Program-made: the position numbers and the translations under genes
Part shown: positions 1-11,890 of the stretch, piece by piece
Numbering within the stretch: the stretch's first letter is position 1
How the letters are laid out: every line of letters starts with the position of its first letter
Assembly: GCA_022113835.1 (NCBI GenBank)
Contig: JAILWY010000009.1
Span: forward strand, 2,889,501 to 2,953,500
Direction: 5' to 3'
DNA from: Atopsyche davidsoni
Lineage: Eukaryota; Arthropoda; Insecta; Trichoptera; Hydrobiosidae
DNA length: 64,000 nt
Notes under the pieces: generated by a model
What the model saw: only the letters and a program-made list of their open reading frames with translations
Told to the model about the DNA's origin: nothing
Databases searched by the model: none

Positions 1-1265
1 TATTAGAGTGGTGCATCTCGAGATATTGGCTTTGAAAATGGCCCGGTAACATCAGGGCTGCTTCGATATTTATATATATATATATATATAAATGCCTTCG
101 ATTTTCACCCCGACTCAGTTCTGAGTCGGGATTGCAAGTCGGCGTAAAATATATAACATAAAATAAATGAATAAGATTTTTCATCACGCGTTAAGGTTGT
201 ATACTAGAGAAGCAGGATTCAGTAGATGTTTACAATGTTTACGGCTGGAGAGGTAATGGGATTTTTGTTCTGCGCTGAAACCGCCCTCGGACTGTGTTTA
301 CCAAACGCAACAGAGCTTCTGTACTGGAAAATGCATGGTAATGGAAGTCGGCATCAAGCACACAAGTGCTGCAGAGCTTTCAAAACGCTGGCATCTTTGT
401 TGCAATGTGCAAGAAAACACGAAATACGTTTACAATGTTTGTAGTGAATTATTTCATATGAAAATTATATGTTGATACAGTTGTGAATAGATATTCTTTA
501 AGAAATGTTTGCATATCTATTTAATCGTACCAGACCGTAAGCAATACTCTAATAGTACGAATAATAAATACAAACACTCTTAACGTTTCAATAACTACTA
601 CAAGTAAAAGGATATCTATGTGGTGTTTTATTCAAAACTATTTACTAAAGCAAGTCACGTTAACAATACTTTTATGACGTCTAACGATGCATGTAATGAT
701 TTTGTAACTTTAAAGCCTTAAGAGCAGTAAAATCACAAAATGTACTATAATAACGTAAAATATTTTGTCAAAATTCAGAGGAGTTTTCATTACTTGTATT
801 TGAAAGTTTTTCATGTTAAAAAAAACTTTCCCCTTAACTACTTATTACATGCTATAATCAATACTGATTTATATACGATCACATATTATGTAATTTATTT
901 CTAAAAATAGTGCATATAGCAATTATATTTTATATGTAAATCAAATAATTTTTAAGTTGATATGTTGATATTTGCAGGTATGTAACATTGAAATGATTGA
1001 ATTGTCTGAAGATTTGATCGATTCTTGAGGGCCACGCGGAGACAGGCCCGCCTCGGCGCGACAGCTGCAGGATGCGATGAGGATCGTCGGAGGAGAAAGG
1101 GGAGACGCAAAAACCCGCATCCCATCTGCCGGGCCTTCAGTCGGCCAGACAAAAAAACCGACAAAAACCTCAGTCTCCTCCCGGCCGGGCACAGTCCACG
1201 AGCTGTGGAACGGCCTGCCAAGATGTGATACTGCTTAGCAAACAGATTACTACAATATATGCATG
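1..1265. other. AT-rich DNA with one GC-rich block, no gene recognised
   Basis: Apart from the palindrome at 109 and a TA run, the only compositional change is 1024-1226. It is GC-rich with overlapping ORFs on both strands (Arg-rich on plus), none recognisable. The ORF at 226-444 has no known motif. Confidence 0.6.
109..130. repeat. Perfect 10-bp inverted repeat, 2-base spacer
   Basis: CCCGACTCAG, TT, CTGAGTCGGG. A compact palindrome in AT-rich DNA beside a TA run. Could be a protein-binding site or a worn transposon junction. Nothing decides. Confidence 0.7.
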
Positions 1266-1427
1266 TAATATTTTTGAATAAAATACTAGAGTGATTTTCC
1301 ACATGGTAGTTTTTATTTGTGACCGGTTTCGCCAAGCTTTCACTTTGGCATTATCAAACAGAGTGTTAAAATGCAAAAATATTGAAATGAAATTCCACCA
1401 TGTAGTCTCTGTCAAAAATATTGAATA
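1266..1427 (-). mobile_element. Hammerhead-like repeat element, family B
   Basis: Contains the block shared with 31207, 37607, 52626 and 57735: an AATATTTTTGA start, a TGATTTTCCACATG segment, GTGACCGGTTTCGCC, then TTATCAAACAG. On the minus strand at 1318-1360 it reads TGT, TTGATAA, T, GCCAA paired with TTGGC, GAAA, palindrome ACCGGT, C, ACA. This is the hammerhead layout with a 3-bp stem I, but the core is TTGATAA instead of CTGATGA. The right side is the outer unit in complement (GACAGAGACTACATGGTGGA). Confidence 0.62.
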
Positions 1428-3102
1428 TATGCATGTTGTAACATCAATATATTCCCTTTCGTGTCAGGATTTTTTAGAATGATTACAATTTATTAAAAGT
1501 TTTAACAATTTATTTTTTGTTTCTAAAAATAATAATTAAGGATCTACAGTACATATTTTACAACATAGTAATTTTATTTGGTCTCGATATATTTGTGACA
1601 ATGAATGACGGACTGCTTCAGCCGATGGCCGATAAAACAATGAGCATGGAGAGCGTTCAGTGTTGCCAATAGAAGCTGCTGGCGCATAATCCTAAAGCAA
1701 TTATAATTGCTTTACATATATATATATATATTTAAAATAAAAAATTTAAAGTTTTATACCTTTACTGTTAATTAAAATAAATTATTTATATTTACTTTTT
1801 TACAGGCGTCTCAAATACACGCATGAAGAAGAATTTAATATTTGTGCAGATTCGTACAAAAATAACGTATTACGATGTGAAGTTCCTTTTACGTCCTAAT
1901 GATTGATTATGCACCGTCCCACAGTACACGGACTATGAGTGCGCGGGTAGGTGCCTCGTGCCCAAAGATCGGTGCTTATCTGTTATTTGGAGAAGGCGAC
2001 TACATATTTGTTCGTTGTATCAGTTTTTGGAAGTACGATGCACTATCTATGTAAATAAATGCACTTGGATATAAACAAGAATTATGTGTTTACTTTCGAT
2101 TAGAATCAACATGATTTGACTCACAAGGCATACATTCAATGAACTCACGAATGGTGTGATTTATTATTAAGAGTTTTATCTACTTTTTACTATCAAATAA
2201 ATCTTTAAAATACGCAATTTTATGCCTTATCTAAAAATCGTGAACCCAATACTAAATTCCGAAAATTGTGATGATTTAATTTTAAATATTTTATTATTAA
2301 TTTGGTTCAAAATCAGGACAGAATATCAAAGCACTGCTTGTGTTTACAACAAAAAAAAAATAACACTATTCACAATTTTAATTGGTCACCACAATGATGA
2401 ATTGTGAATCATAGGTAAAACACAATTTTATGATTATTGTTTAAAAACAAGTATCTTTCTGGCGTAAAAAATGTATATTTCATTGTTTTACTGATAAATA
2501 TTAAAACAAAACATTATATACTACATTTATTAATCGGTTTATTTTACTTATGAATAAATTGCAAGCTTAGAAAGTGGAGCGTCCACGCCACTCGTTTTTA
2601 ATTAATTTATTTTTATTTTTTATTTGTTAGAAACTGGTAAATGTTGTTTTACACGTGTTTTCTTTTAGAAGAATTTGATTTTATGATTTATGGCGTATAA
2701 GAGCATAAATTTATGGTGTTAGAGCTGAGCTCTATATATGCATATATTTATTCAATTGGGATGTGTGCGCGGCAAGCATCCATTTCACACGCACATCAAG
2801 TGTAGCGCCCAACTTGAAATCGCATTAAGCGCCCTACACACGTAGCAGACGAACAAATTGCAATCGGCTTTTTATTTCTCTTTGATAAAGTACTTATTTT
2901 TAAAAACTGCAAATATACCACATAATAGGTAATTTATTGGTGCGATTTGTTTGCTGTCGCGCATTACACACATACCTACACAACTGACCAAAATATTGAA
3001 TGTGCTATGAACCATATTTTTTTTGTAAAATACTCATCAGTAGTGTATTGCTAATAAAAATTATTGATGCAATTTGTTAATCGGTAGTCAGTTATATCGC
3101 TT
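1428..3102. other. AT-rich intergenic or intronic DNA
   Basis: No gene or element recognised. Two short GC-richer stretches (about 1905-1980 and 2757-2840) could be conserved non-coding sequence but show no motif I can name. Confidence 0.6.
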
Positions 3103-3625
3103 GGGTCTAGGTTCCATAATCGAGTTTTTTTGATAATTTTCTAGTCCGTTTTGCGAAAAATCGACTGCACCAATAAAACAAAATTTAAACGCAAAAAGTT
3201 AGATACATTCCTTCTTCCGAACAGAATTACTATTTACATGATAAATATGTGTTTTTCCGATTTCAGTGTAGGAATTTGGAGATTCGTCATGTCCCTTTTC
3301 CAAGAGTCCTAAATATTTAAAAGTCTTTTTTTTAAATTGTAATTAAAAGATTAAATATACAATAAACCTTGTGCGATTTACTATTTTAAAAATTAAAAAA
3401 AAAAAAAAACTTTAACAAGCTTTGGTTTTGAAAAGTCGTCATTTTATCAAATTTTTCAACATCTTCAAGATTTTATTTTACCCTGAAAATGGACGTTAAT
3501 TGAATAATAAAAAATAAGTAAATATAATTAATAGTTTTATCAATACTCTGTAAAAAAATCAACTTTCGATATAGCAAAATAAAATGACAATTAAATTAAT
3601 TAAATGACACGATTTCGCCAGGTAA
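3103..3625. repeat. Unclassified dispersed repeat, copy 1
   Basis: Shares start (GGGTCTAGGTTCCATAATCG), middle (TTTTGCGAAAAATCGACTGC, GTGTAGGAATTTGGAGATTC, GGTTTTGAAAAGTCGTCATT) and end (GACACGATTTCGCCAGGTAA) with 25360-25776. It is about 100 bp longer, mainly in the AT-rich 3' part. No terminal inverted repeat, ORF or Pol III boxes were seen, so the class is unknown. Confidence 0.78.
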
Positions 3626-3644
3626 AGTACTGCCTTAAAGCGAT

Positions 3645-4025
3645 TACAGCCGACGTAAAGAACTTGACAACCGAGCAGTTAATTTCAGCGTGCGTGAGGG
3701 CCACGTTTTTTCATGATTTCGCGGTTTTTTTTTTTGAAAAAATAAAATAGGTTTTATCAATTTTTTGTTCGGCTGTCGGTTGTGTTGCTGCGTGTGTAGT
3801 GCGCCTAATCAGAGCCCGGGAGAGCGGCCGCCATCTCCGGGCGGCGCGAGTCAAGTATATCGCCCGGCCGCTGTATTATTTAATGAGGCCGATCCCTTCG
3901 GCAGTTTTTTGTTCCTGCTCCTGAGCAGGTGGCTGACACGTGTCCACCAATCACCGCGCCCGAGGTGAGGGATGGCCGACCCTCCAGCCGAGACCCTCCT
4001 GCCCCGAGAGGTGATATACTGCTTT
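3645..4025. other. GC-rich block, candidate conserved non-coding sequence
   Basis: A sharp GC-rich island in AT-rich flanks with words such as GCGGCCGCCATC, CTGAGCAGGTGGCTGACACG and CCACCAATCACCGCGCCC. No ORF with family resemblance (the plus ORF 3765-3968 is low in information). Similar blocks recur through the window and may be regulatory. Confidence 0.4.
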
Positions 4026-5095
4026 AAAAGATACCGCTTATTGGAAATAGTGGTTATCGGGCGTGCCGGTTATTGCAAGTAATGTTTATTGCATATGATA
4101 TTTATAATGGTAAATATTGTATTTATTCCAGGCAACGACTGGAAAGGACTGGACAGTTCTGTATCACACATATAAGTAGTGTGCGTATATCACAAAGTAA
4201 ACGAGTCAATAAAAATTAAAAACCAATGCCTGCGAAATTGCGATCATTTCCATTGAATAAATACCTAAACAGCAAATAAATAATGAGCTTTTCTTACTTA
4301 CAGTTAAAACTGAATAATATTGTTACCTTAAACTAAAGTACGTATGCCATTTTCTAAGCAAACAATGCAAAGTTCTTCCTTGCTTGTACTCCTCCACTAA
4401 TCCGGAGAAAAGCCCGACGTTTCCGTACTTTACCGTTGACTGGCACGTAGTTTTAATATGGAGTACGTTACCAAAGTAATATAATAACTTTTTATTTCCA
4501 CAAATATTTTTAAAAGATATAAAAAACATAAAGCTTATATTATAACGTTTACATCTGATGTCTGACAAAAAATTACAATATATCAAACACGTTACACATA
4601 TTCGACAAAGTGGTATATTTGAAGTGAAGATGCGAGTAATTTTTATTTTTATTTTACGTGTATAAGGAGATACTCCGTCTTAATCAATTTAAGTTCTGGT
4701 GTATTTTAAACATGAATTAACTGTAAATTAATTAAATCTGAAAATCGGTAGTTTCGCTTGTTTGACAGCGTATGGTGCTTAGATAAATTCCCGCTCGGGT
4801 CATCTGCACCCCAGTCACCCCGCGGGTCCACGGAACTTTCTGGGGGTAGAAATTAACATTCCTACTCACCCCTCTCCCTGCCCCGCAAGCCAATTTGTGT
4901 CACCCCCCTCGCTGATATGGACAACCCGACAGTCGTGTACTTTCATTGAAGCACCCTGAACGTACGACTCCTGAAAGCATATTGCTTGTTCCTTGCTTCC
5001 GGTGGATTGCGTCGTTAAAAATAAGGTTACAAACGGAAGTAACAGTGTTATATTTCCTACTATACTTATAACAGCAATAACACAATAACCAATGA

Positions 5096-5096
<1 letters not shown>

Positions 5097-5153
<57 letters not shown>
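5097..5153. repeat. (TA)n microsatellite
   Basis: About 57 bp of pure alternating TA. It produces artificial Tyr-Ile ORFs on the minus strand. Shorter TA runs lie at 71-91, 1718-1731, 26753-26782 and 48168-48182. Confidence 0.97.
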
Positions 5154-5159
<6 letters not shown>

Positions 5160-6975
5160 TGGTAACAAATATGTCAAGAAAATATGTAGCTATTCTAATA
5201 CTGATACAACATTTTACAATATGTTGAATACCTGCCAATAACGGTATTCACCATAAAGTATGGCCAGGGTATGGGACCCACTTTGGTAAATTCCAGAATT
5301 TCCTGAAAGGAGGAAAGGAGTATCGATCCTCACATAAAGTAGCTCGGTCCCTCCACGAAATTAATATTAGATGAAGGGTTTTTTTCAAAAATGATAAAAC
5401 ATTTTGTGACCCCGTAATAATAAAAGTCACATCCATTTTTTTTATTCTCAGAAAAAACACAGAGCGCAGTTGTATCTTGATCTATAATTTTAATGCGATT
5501 CTAATAATAGTTTTTAATAAAACGGTTTCAAAAATTGTCAGTTTAATATAAAATAATTTAAGGTATACATTTGAGTAAGATGTCATTAACTATGATTCTT
5601 AATTTACACAATTCCAGTCATTAGTAACGTTACTCTTTGTATGGGACGATGATGAGAATTATGGGTTTGTAAACATTTTTAAAATAATCGAAAAGTTTCG
5701 AGTTTTTTTATCTGGGACATCTTCAGTTTAGAAATATTACTTCAGACCCAATTATTCGCATGATTTCAATAAAGTTTAACATTTTGTAATAATTATAAAA
5801 AAAATCTACAAATACTACTCGTAATATAATTTTAAAAAGCTACAAAATGCGCTCAGACAAAGATTAGGCTTTAATTGAAAAAAATATTAAAACCAAAAAC
5901 ATTTTTTTTTATAGAAAGACGTATAACTATTCATTAGTAAGGACTGATTTGCTTTAGGAAGTTAAAAGTAAGCTTCAAACTTTAAGGGAGTAAAAATTAT
6001 TTTGAGCCAAAAAATATTTTACGATTATACAATCCTGCGTTTACGTTATTTTCAGAGTGTGCCACAAAAATGTTAAGTTTAAATCTAGATTATGACAGCG
6101 CCGTTTTATTGCTTTCCCCCGGCCTCGGTCATATTTACATGTCTTCAATTTAAAAAGGTACTCGCGCACTTCAGCGGGCGGCTTTATTGTATTTTTTGCG
6201 CCGGAGAGCCTTCAGCGGGAGGGGCTGCTTATTATTCATGAGAGTCTTCTTAATACTGTCTGCTGCAGGCGACTTCAAACAATTCAGCTTTAAATACTGG
6301 CGAACTTTTAACGCTAGACGTAATGGAATAGGCAAAGCGGGAGTAGGCACTTTATATCCAAAATTACTGGTTTAATTTCCCATCTTGGACTAGCAGTTAT
6401 ACTCCGTGTAGACTGATAACAATGTCACTGAAAACTTGCAGCAAAGAAGGCTGAAAGCCTGAACACGATTTGCAGTTCAAAATATATAACTGAAAAAAAA
6501 ACTCAGATCTCGTGATCTAACCATTCTACCGTTCTAACCATTCTAAAAAATTATTTAGGCTTTCAAAACAGTTGTAACCCTTTATTTACCAGACATAACT
6601 TTATTGCCTCTGTGTTATTATTATACACATTATAATAGTATTCATATTTTAATCAAAATAGGAGTGGTCCCCTGTTGAATATTTTTAATGCTTATGTGGA
6701 AAATGCGTTTAACATAATGATAAAATATTGCGCTGCGTATGACATGATTTCAGTTGCTAATCGCAGCATGGTTATAACTATTTATGTATCCTGCATGCTC
6801 TTAAATGTTGCTGTAAAATTGATTAATACACATCGCCACCTGCAAAGTTTATAGTTTCGAACTAAAGCTTACAAAGTAACTGCTATTGTCATGTATACCA
6901 AAGTGCCCGACTACAATGCGAGATATGTTCATATTCACGAGTCTCCCAGACCTGAAATGTACGATTTTGGAAGCG

Positions 6976-7055
6976 TGTTTCAGGAACTCATGAAAACAAA
7001 CATCATGGGATACATCGGTAGGTACAATGCGGCTATCCGAGGGAGTTCCTGAAAC
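6976..7055. repeat. 13-bp inverted repeat, 53-base spacer
   Basis: GTTTCAGGAACTC at the left and its complement GAGTTCCTGAAAC at the right. The right arm contains GAAACGTGG. Possibly the ends of a short unclassified foldback. Confidence 0.5.
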
Positions 7056-8028
7056 GTGGCGTTAACTTGCATACGAACACAGGACTGAAAATTTCACCGT
7101 CTGAAATTCAGCAAACAGTTTTTCGAAAAAAAAATTCAATGGGAAGTATTTACTACTCTGTGATCTATTTTGTGACGTATTTTATTGCTAGGATACTGCG
7201 TTGACATTTTCTTTTCTATGTAAAAAAAAAAACGTACTTATGGCAATTTAATAATAGGCCAAACATTTATTGGTAATAAATGCCAAAAATATTTATTAAG
7301 CCTCTAAAAAAAGTATCAATGGTAAGTAAAAAAAGTGCATATTATTTATACAAAAATGTAATGTGGAAAGTAATTACTTAAGTAAATATGAAATAAGTGA
7401 GAAAATGTTAGCACTGTTAGCACTGAATTAATGGGAACAAGATTAAAAAAATACCCAATAATAGGTAATATGATAACTTTGTATTTTTTTAATTGAAATA
7501 TAACATAAATTCAAAGTATTTGAATGAATTCATTTATAATATTTTACTTACAGAATTATCTAAGTGATGTTTTCATTTGTTTGATTGACGTCACTAGTTT
7601 TGCCAACATGCTGAGTTTAATGAATACACTAATCGAGGATTCTATTAAACCATTTGTATACACGAAGCCTAACTCTGCTTGAAGATGCCAAACGAGTACA
7701 TTTGTGAAAACATAGAAATATATATTATACATGAGTACATTTTTCAGAAAACGACGCTGAAAAAAGTGTGTGCCGTTAATTACGGTCAGTACTTCCCGTT
7801 CCCTTGGGAAGCCAGTTGCAGCTGTTTGCTCGGGGATCAATGCACAGCATGCCGGCCGCTATCCGCTACGAGCGCCGTTATTGTGTGGGGTGCTGAGATT
7901 TTTTCTAAAGATATAAGATACCTTGCGTTTACGAACAAGATATTTCAAGGCCATTCACACTCCCTGATTGATTGCTTTGGTCGTTTTTATGATGTGCGTC
8001 ATAAAATAGTTCAAGAGTTTCATCGATT

Positions 8029-8229
8029 GTGGGTGTTGCGCTATTGCCTTCAGGTCGTCTAGACGTAGATCTTCCCGTCGGGATAGGCTCTGTGGAAGCT
8101 GCAAATGTCATCGCACGGGCAGACGTCATCGCTTCTCAGGTGGAAACTGCGAAGGTAGCTTCTCATCACCCCGTGTCCCGAGAGGAACTGAGTCGACTCG
8201 AAGCTAACTCCGCAAATGGGGTGTGTTGA
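8029..8229 (+). other. Unassigned ORF with protein-like composition
   Basis: A 66-codon ORF with GRLDVDLPVGIGSVEAANVI and a C-terminal stretch ending EELSRLEANSANGVC. Its composition (Ala, Val, Glu, acidic and basic balance) is less AT-driven than neighbouring ORFs. A CAG-GTGGAA donor-like site lies inside at 8138-8146. It could be a piece of an exon or a chance GC-rich ORF. No family recognised. Confidence 0.25.
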
Positions 8230-11200
8230 TTCGCTGAAGTTTACTGATGTATATATGTGAATGCTTGTTAAACTGTTGTTATATGTATTATAATATTTAA
8301 GGTAAATTAAAAAAAAAATATCTTTTTTGGACACCAAAGGTGTTTGTTCTTTATAGAGTTTCTGAATATTGCGGTTATGCTTTGTGGTATTTTTTACTAT
8401 GTATCAAATAGTAAAACAGGCTAACCTCACGAGTTTTTGAAACCACTTATAAACAAAAAACCAATAGTTTTGTATCACTACTAGCATTTTTTGCTAAAAA
8501 TTTTTTTGATACTTTTTTTATTTTTCTTGATAAATGGGAACATATTTTTTACTTTAATATCATCAATTTTTATAAGACAATTGTCAAATAATAATAATAA
8601 AAAAAATGTTTCATACTCAATAAATGCTGATGACGTAAAATTATTTATTAAAACATTAATTTAAAGGAAAAATCCATGGTAATTAAAAAAATACAGCCAA
8701 GTAATCCCACTGTCTTGAAAAAATCAATCATTTCGTCATATTTTCTATTGTTAAAAATCACTTTTTTTTAAATTTAAAATTCAAGTATTTTTCTTGAGTT
8801 TATTTTGGACCTAATTAGCATTTTTGCATGCTTTTTGATCTGTACTTCAAATGATTATTGTTGGTATTTTCTTTGTTTATTTCATTGATTAATTTTCAAA
8901 TTAAACTTAAATTAAAAGCGAAGATTGTGGCTTTAATAACGTCTTCAGTGTTTCCATAATTGATTCCCGGAAAGCATTTAGCCCCTTTGACTGCGGCGCT
9001 GCAGGGGATGCACTATCGCACCCCCAGTGGATTGATCCAGTGGCAGAAGGGGGTGTCTGGGTGTAAGGGTGGCACTGGCCACCCTCCCTAGTGAGAGAAA
9101 AGCGACGCAGGCGACTCTAACTGGGCCAGTGAACATGCCAAAGGAAATAAGGCACTGTGGAAAATACGACATCACCGGATATCCGGATATTTAACATAAG
9201 ACTCATTTATATTAAACATTTCCAACAGGACACACTCAAGCTCTGATGATCTGAGAAAAAAAAATATCCGCAAAGAAAGAAACACACGAGATAGTAATAA
9301 AAATCATCCACAAGGTAATTTTAGCTGTCTCTGACTTGTTACACCTTTGACATTAATTAACCTTGGTAAGGAAATCAACGTCTGCAGAGGTAATCATCAG
9401 AAATTGAGATCAAACTGATACACAACATAATGCTAACCGCAAACGGTCAAAAAAACCTACGATAATATATTTAAATATTTTGTATTAATCTTTTCTTTGC
9501 AGATAGATAAAGATCTCATAACGTAACTTTTAATATCGCAAATAGATTCTTGCTGCGGTATTTACAATATCCTCCAAAATTATATTTATCACGCTTTAGC
9601 CTTCTTCTTTTGTGTACTCATTCACTTTTTGAGTTCCGCATTCTCTTTTCTCAATAAAAAAACAAGTACTCTGTGATCGGGAAACATGTCAGCTCAGATA
9701 ACTTGAGCGAGAAGCAGAAAAAAATAAGAGAAATTGCAAAGGAAGAGATAGACAAGTACACGTATTGATGTAATCTGAAGTAATTCTAATGATATGTATA
9801 TATCTAGAACCAAAGACTTCATATTTGGAAAACATTACCTTGAAGCGATGTTTGATATCCTTAATCAACAAGCTAGAATATTATTTATGAGTGAGTTATT
9901 TTGTAGTTTGTAATGACGATTAACTTCTATAAATCACAATGAATTTTAGTAATAATTTCAAACGTTTTGGTAGCAATTGGTTAATTAAATACTTGCGTAC
10001 ACAGGATTTGCACATTTATCAAAGCTCATCGTGATAAGCATCGTGACCTGACATTGTTTACGTTAGGGTTGATTCATTGCACATTCAGTTGCACGTAAAA
10101 CTGAACACACCTCTCACACACAAAGGGTGGAGCCACGCCGGGCAAGCCAGACATTTGATTTACGATTGTCATAAATTATTATCATGTATCAACATTTTAT
10201 CTATTTCATTGACCAGCGTTAGCATACGCGAAAACCCTCCAAACACTCCCATTCACTTAAGTGTAAAGTGAATCATTTCCTTATTGGATCTTTTCTTAAA
10301 GTAACAAATCTAGATTTTCTGATTAAACGAAATATTACTTTGTGCCATGGGTGCACGTGAAAATATACAAGTGGTTATTTATTTTAAATATACAGGGAGG
10401 ATTTATGCACCCAACCATTAGCGTAGCCTTTTAGTTACTTATTAACTTGCATTTCCGCGGACTTTGTGGGTCTCCCCTACAAGAACTTTTTAGAACTTCT
10501 AGGTTCATAAATATCTTCAATAAATTATTTAAAATTGGTGACTGAGCATTGAGGGAAAAAAACTACTAAAATGAAAGTAATAAATATTGGATTCAAATAA
10601 ATTTCAGTATGCACAAGGAAAAAAGCTTGCTACAAAATTTGTAGTAATCGTAATCTAGCAAGACTAGGTCGTAATAAATTGGTACAAGACGCTTTTGGAT
10701 ATATGCTTTAAATTATCTAAGCATGAAAATTTCTAGCATATTTATATATATTTTAAAATATCAATGCTAATTTTCTATTAAAAGCGTCTTTTTGTGTTCA
10801 AGGCTCCAAACTTAATAAATTAGTTCACTATATTTTTTATCTACCCCGAAACCAATTCCGGTTGTAAATTTCACGTTTATAAGTCAGAAGGTTGTACAGG
10901 TAGTACCTTCATTACAGACCGCACATTCGTTAGCCTATTGTCTGGTATGACTGAAGGAAGACCCTTTCTGCATACCCTTATCTCCTTTATTCCATCTTCT
11001 CATCCCATTGTGAGTATTTATAAACTACGATTCAAAGTTCAAATATATGTAAATTCTAAATATAAATAACGTTCATATCCCGATTATCATAAGAAATGTT
11101 GATATTTTATAATATAAAACAGATACTTATATTTCAAAATAACTTATGTATTTAAACTCCAATCAATTCATCAACGTTACAGCGTCAAAATTAATTGAAA

Positions 11201-11602
11201 AGTTTATGAAACGAGGCGGCGCACAGTTCCAAGTAATATATATTCGCTTATTATTTTTAAGCGTAGCAACTTTTCACGGTGCAGTCCAAAAGGAATCTGG
11301 AGGGAGGAGCGAGAGGGGGTGCAGAGGAAAATGGGGTCCAGAGGCAAGAGGGGGTGCAGAGGCTGTGCGGCTGTCACTCAAGCTGGCAACTTGTAATTAT
11401 GAATAATTACCGCAAACCTGTCTCTTTTGTGGACAGGGAACGATTGCCCGGGGCGGGAGACAATGCGCGCAGAAACTTTGCATCGTCTCATTGCATCTAT
11501 CCATTAACGACTGTGCTATAATATACCAAAGAATTCATAATTTTTATTAATGATATGGGTAACTTTATACACTTTCTTCACGTTGAGTTTATTATAGTTT
11601 TA

Positions 11603-11645
11603 GCATGACTAGTTTCGACCAACAGACTTGGTCATCATCAGATGC
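11603..11645 (-). ncRNA. Hammerhead ribozyme motif, intact core (family A)
   Basis: Minus strand: GCAT, CTGATGA, an extra T, GACCAA paired with TTGGTC (stem II), GAAA, palindrome ACTAGT, C (cleavage site GTC), then ATGC pairing with GCAT. Every element of a hammerhead is intact, with the preferred GTC cleavage triplet. The extra T is shared with the copies at 17660 and 58516. Confidence 0.77.
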
Positions 11646-11810
11646 AGAACAAAACTAACAAAAAATACAAACAACATATGCTTAAATACAGGATACTGGT
11701 AACAATAAAAATTTTGACAAAATTGGACGAGGGTTATACAATTAGTTAAGTTTATGGACTAAAATATTGTGTTTACTGTTTAAATAAAAATAATAATAAT
11801 TACAACAATA

Positions 11811-11832
11811 CCTAACCTAACCTAACCTAACC
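11811..11832 (-). repeat. Interstitial telomeric repeat (TTAGG)4
   Basis: Four tandem CCTAA units plus CC, the complement of the insect telomere unit TTAGG. They lie inside a foldback element far from any visible chromosome end. Four units are too few to be a functional telomere. Confidence 0.85.
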
Positions 11833-11890
11833 CATATCATTAATAAAAAATGGATCTTCACTAATCAAATTCCTTGTCCCTCAACAAGAG

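Larger units (their letters stand above)
4026..11540. other. Mostly AT-rich DNA with scattered GC-rich blocks, no gene recognised
   Basis: Contains the TA microsatellite and the inverted repeat at 6976, listed separately. GC-richer stretches at about 4790-4930, 6095-6270 and 8990-9160 have no recognisable coding. The last includes a GGGTGGC-ACTG-GCCACCC hairpin near 9070-9087. At 11309-11363 the word AGAGGGGGTGCAGAGG occurs twice, 38 bp apart. Remaining ORFs are short and look random. Confidence 0.55.
11541..11890 (-). mobile_element. Hammerhead foldback element containing telomeric repeats
   Basis: The inverted ends are ATTAATGATATGGGTA (from about 11547) and ACCCATATCATTAAT (ending near 11846). 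They are followed on the right by the complement of the outer unit ending in CTTGTTGAGG (to about 11890). A hammerhead motif lies in the left arm (11603-11645). The right arm is truncated and immediately preceded by four CCTAA units (11811-11832). The central 160 bp are AT-rich without an ORF. Same family as 17363, 57347 and 58412. Confidence 0.68.

Noticed and set aside
4866..5238. Minus-strand ORFs of about 100 codons with long Tyr-Ile runs
   Set aside because: The run is simply the translated TA microsatellite. The flanking residues show no domain.
5685..5740. Hammerhead-like ACTGAAGATGTCCC and CTCGAAAC on the minus strand
   Set aside because: No stem II can form between the two boxes and stem I does not pair.
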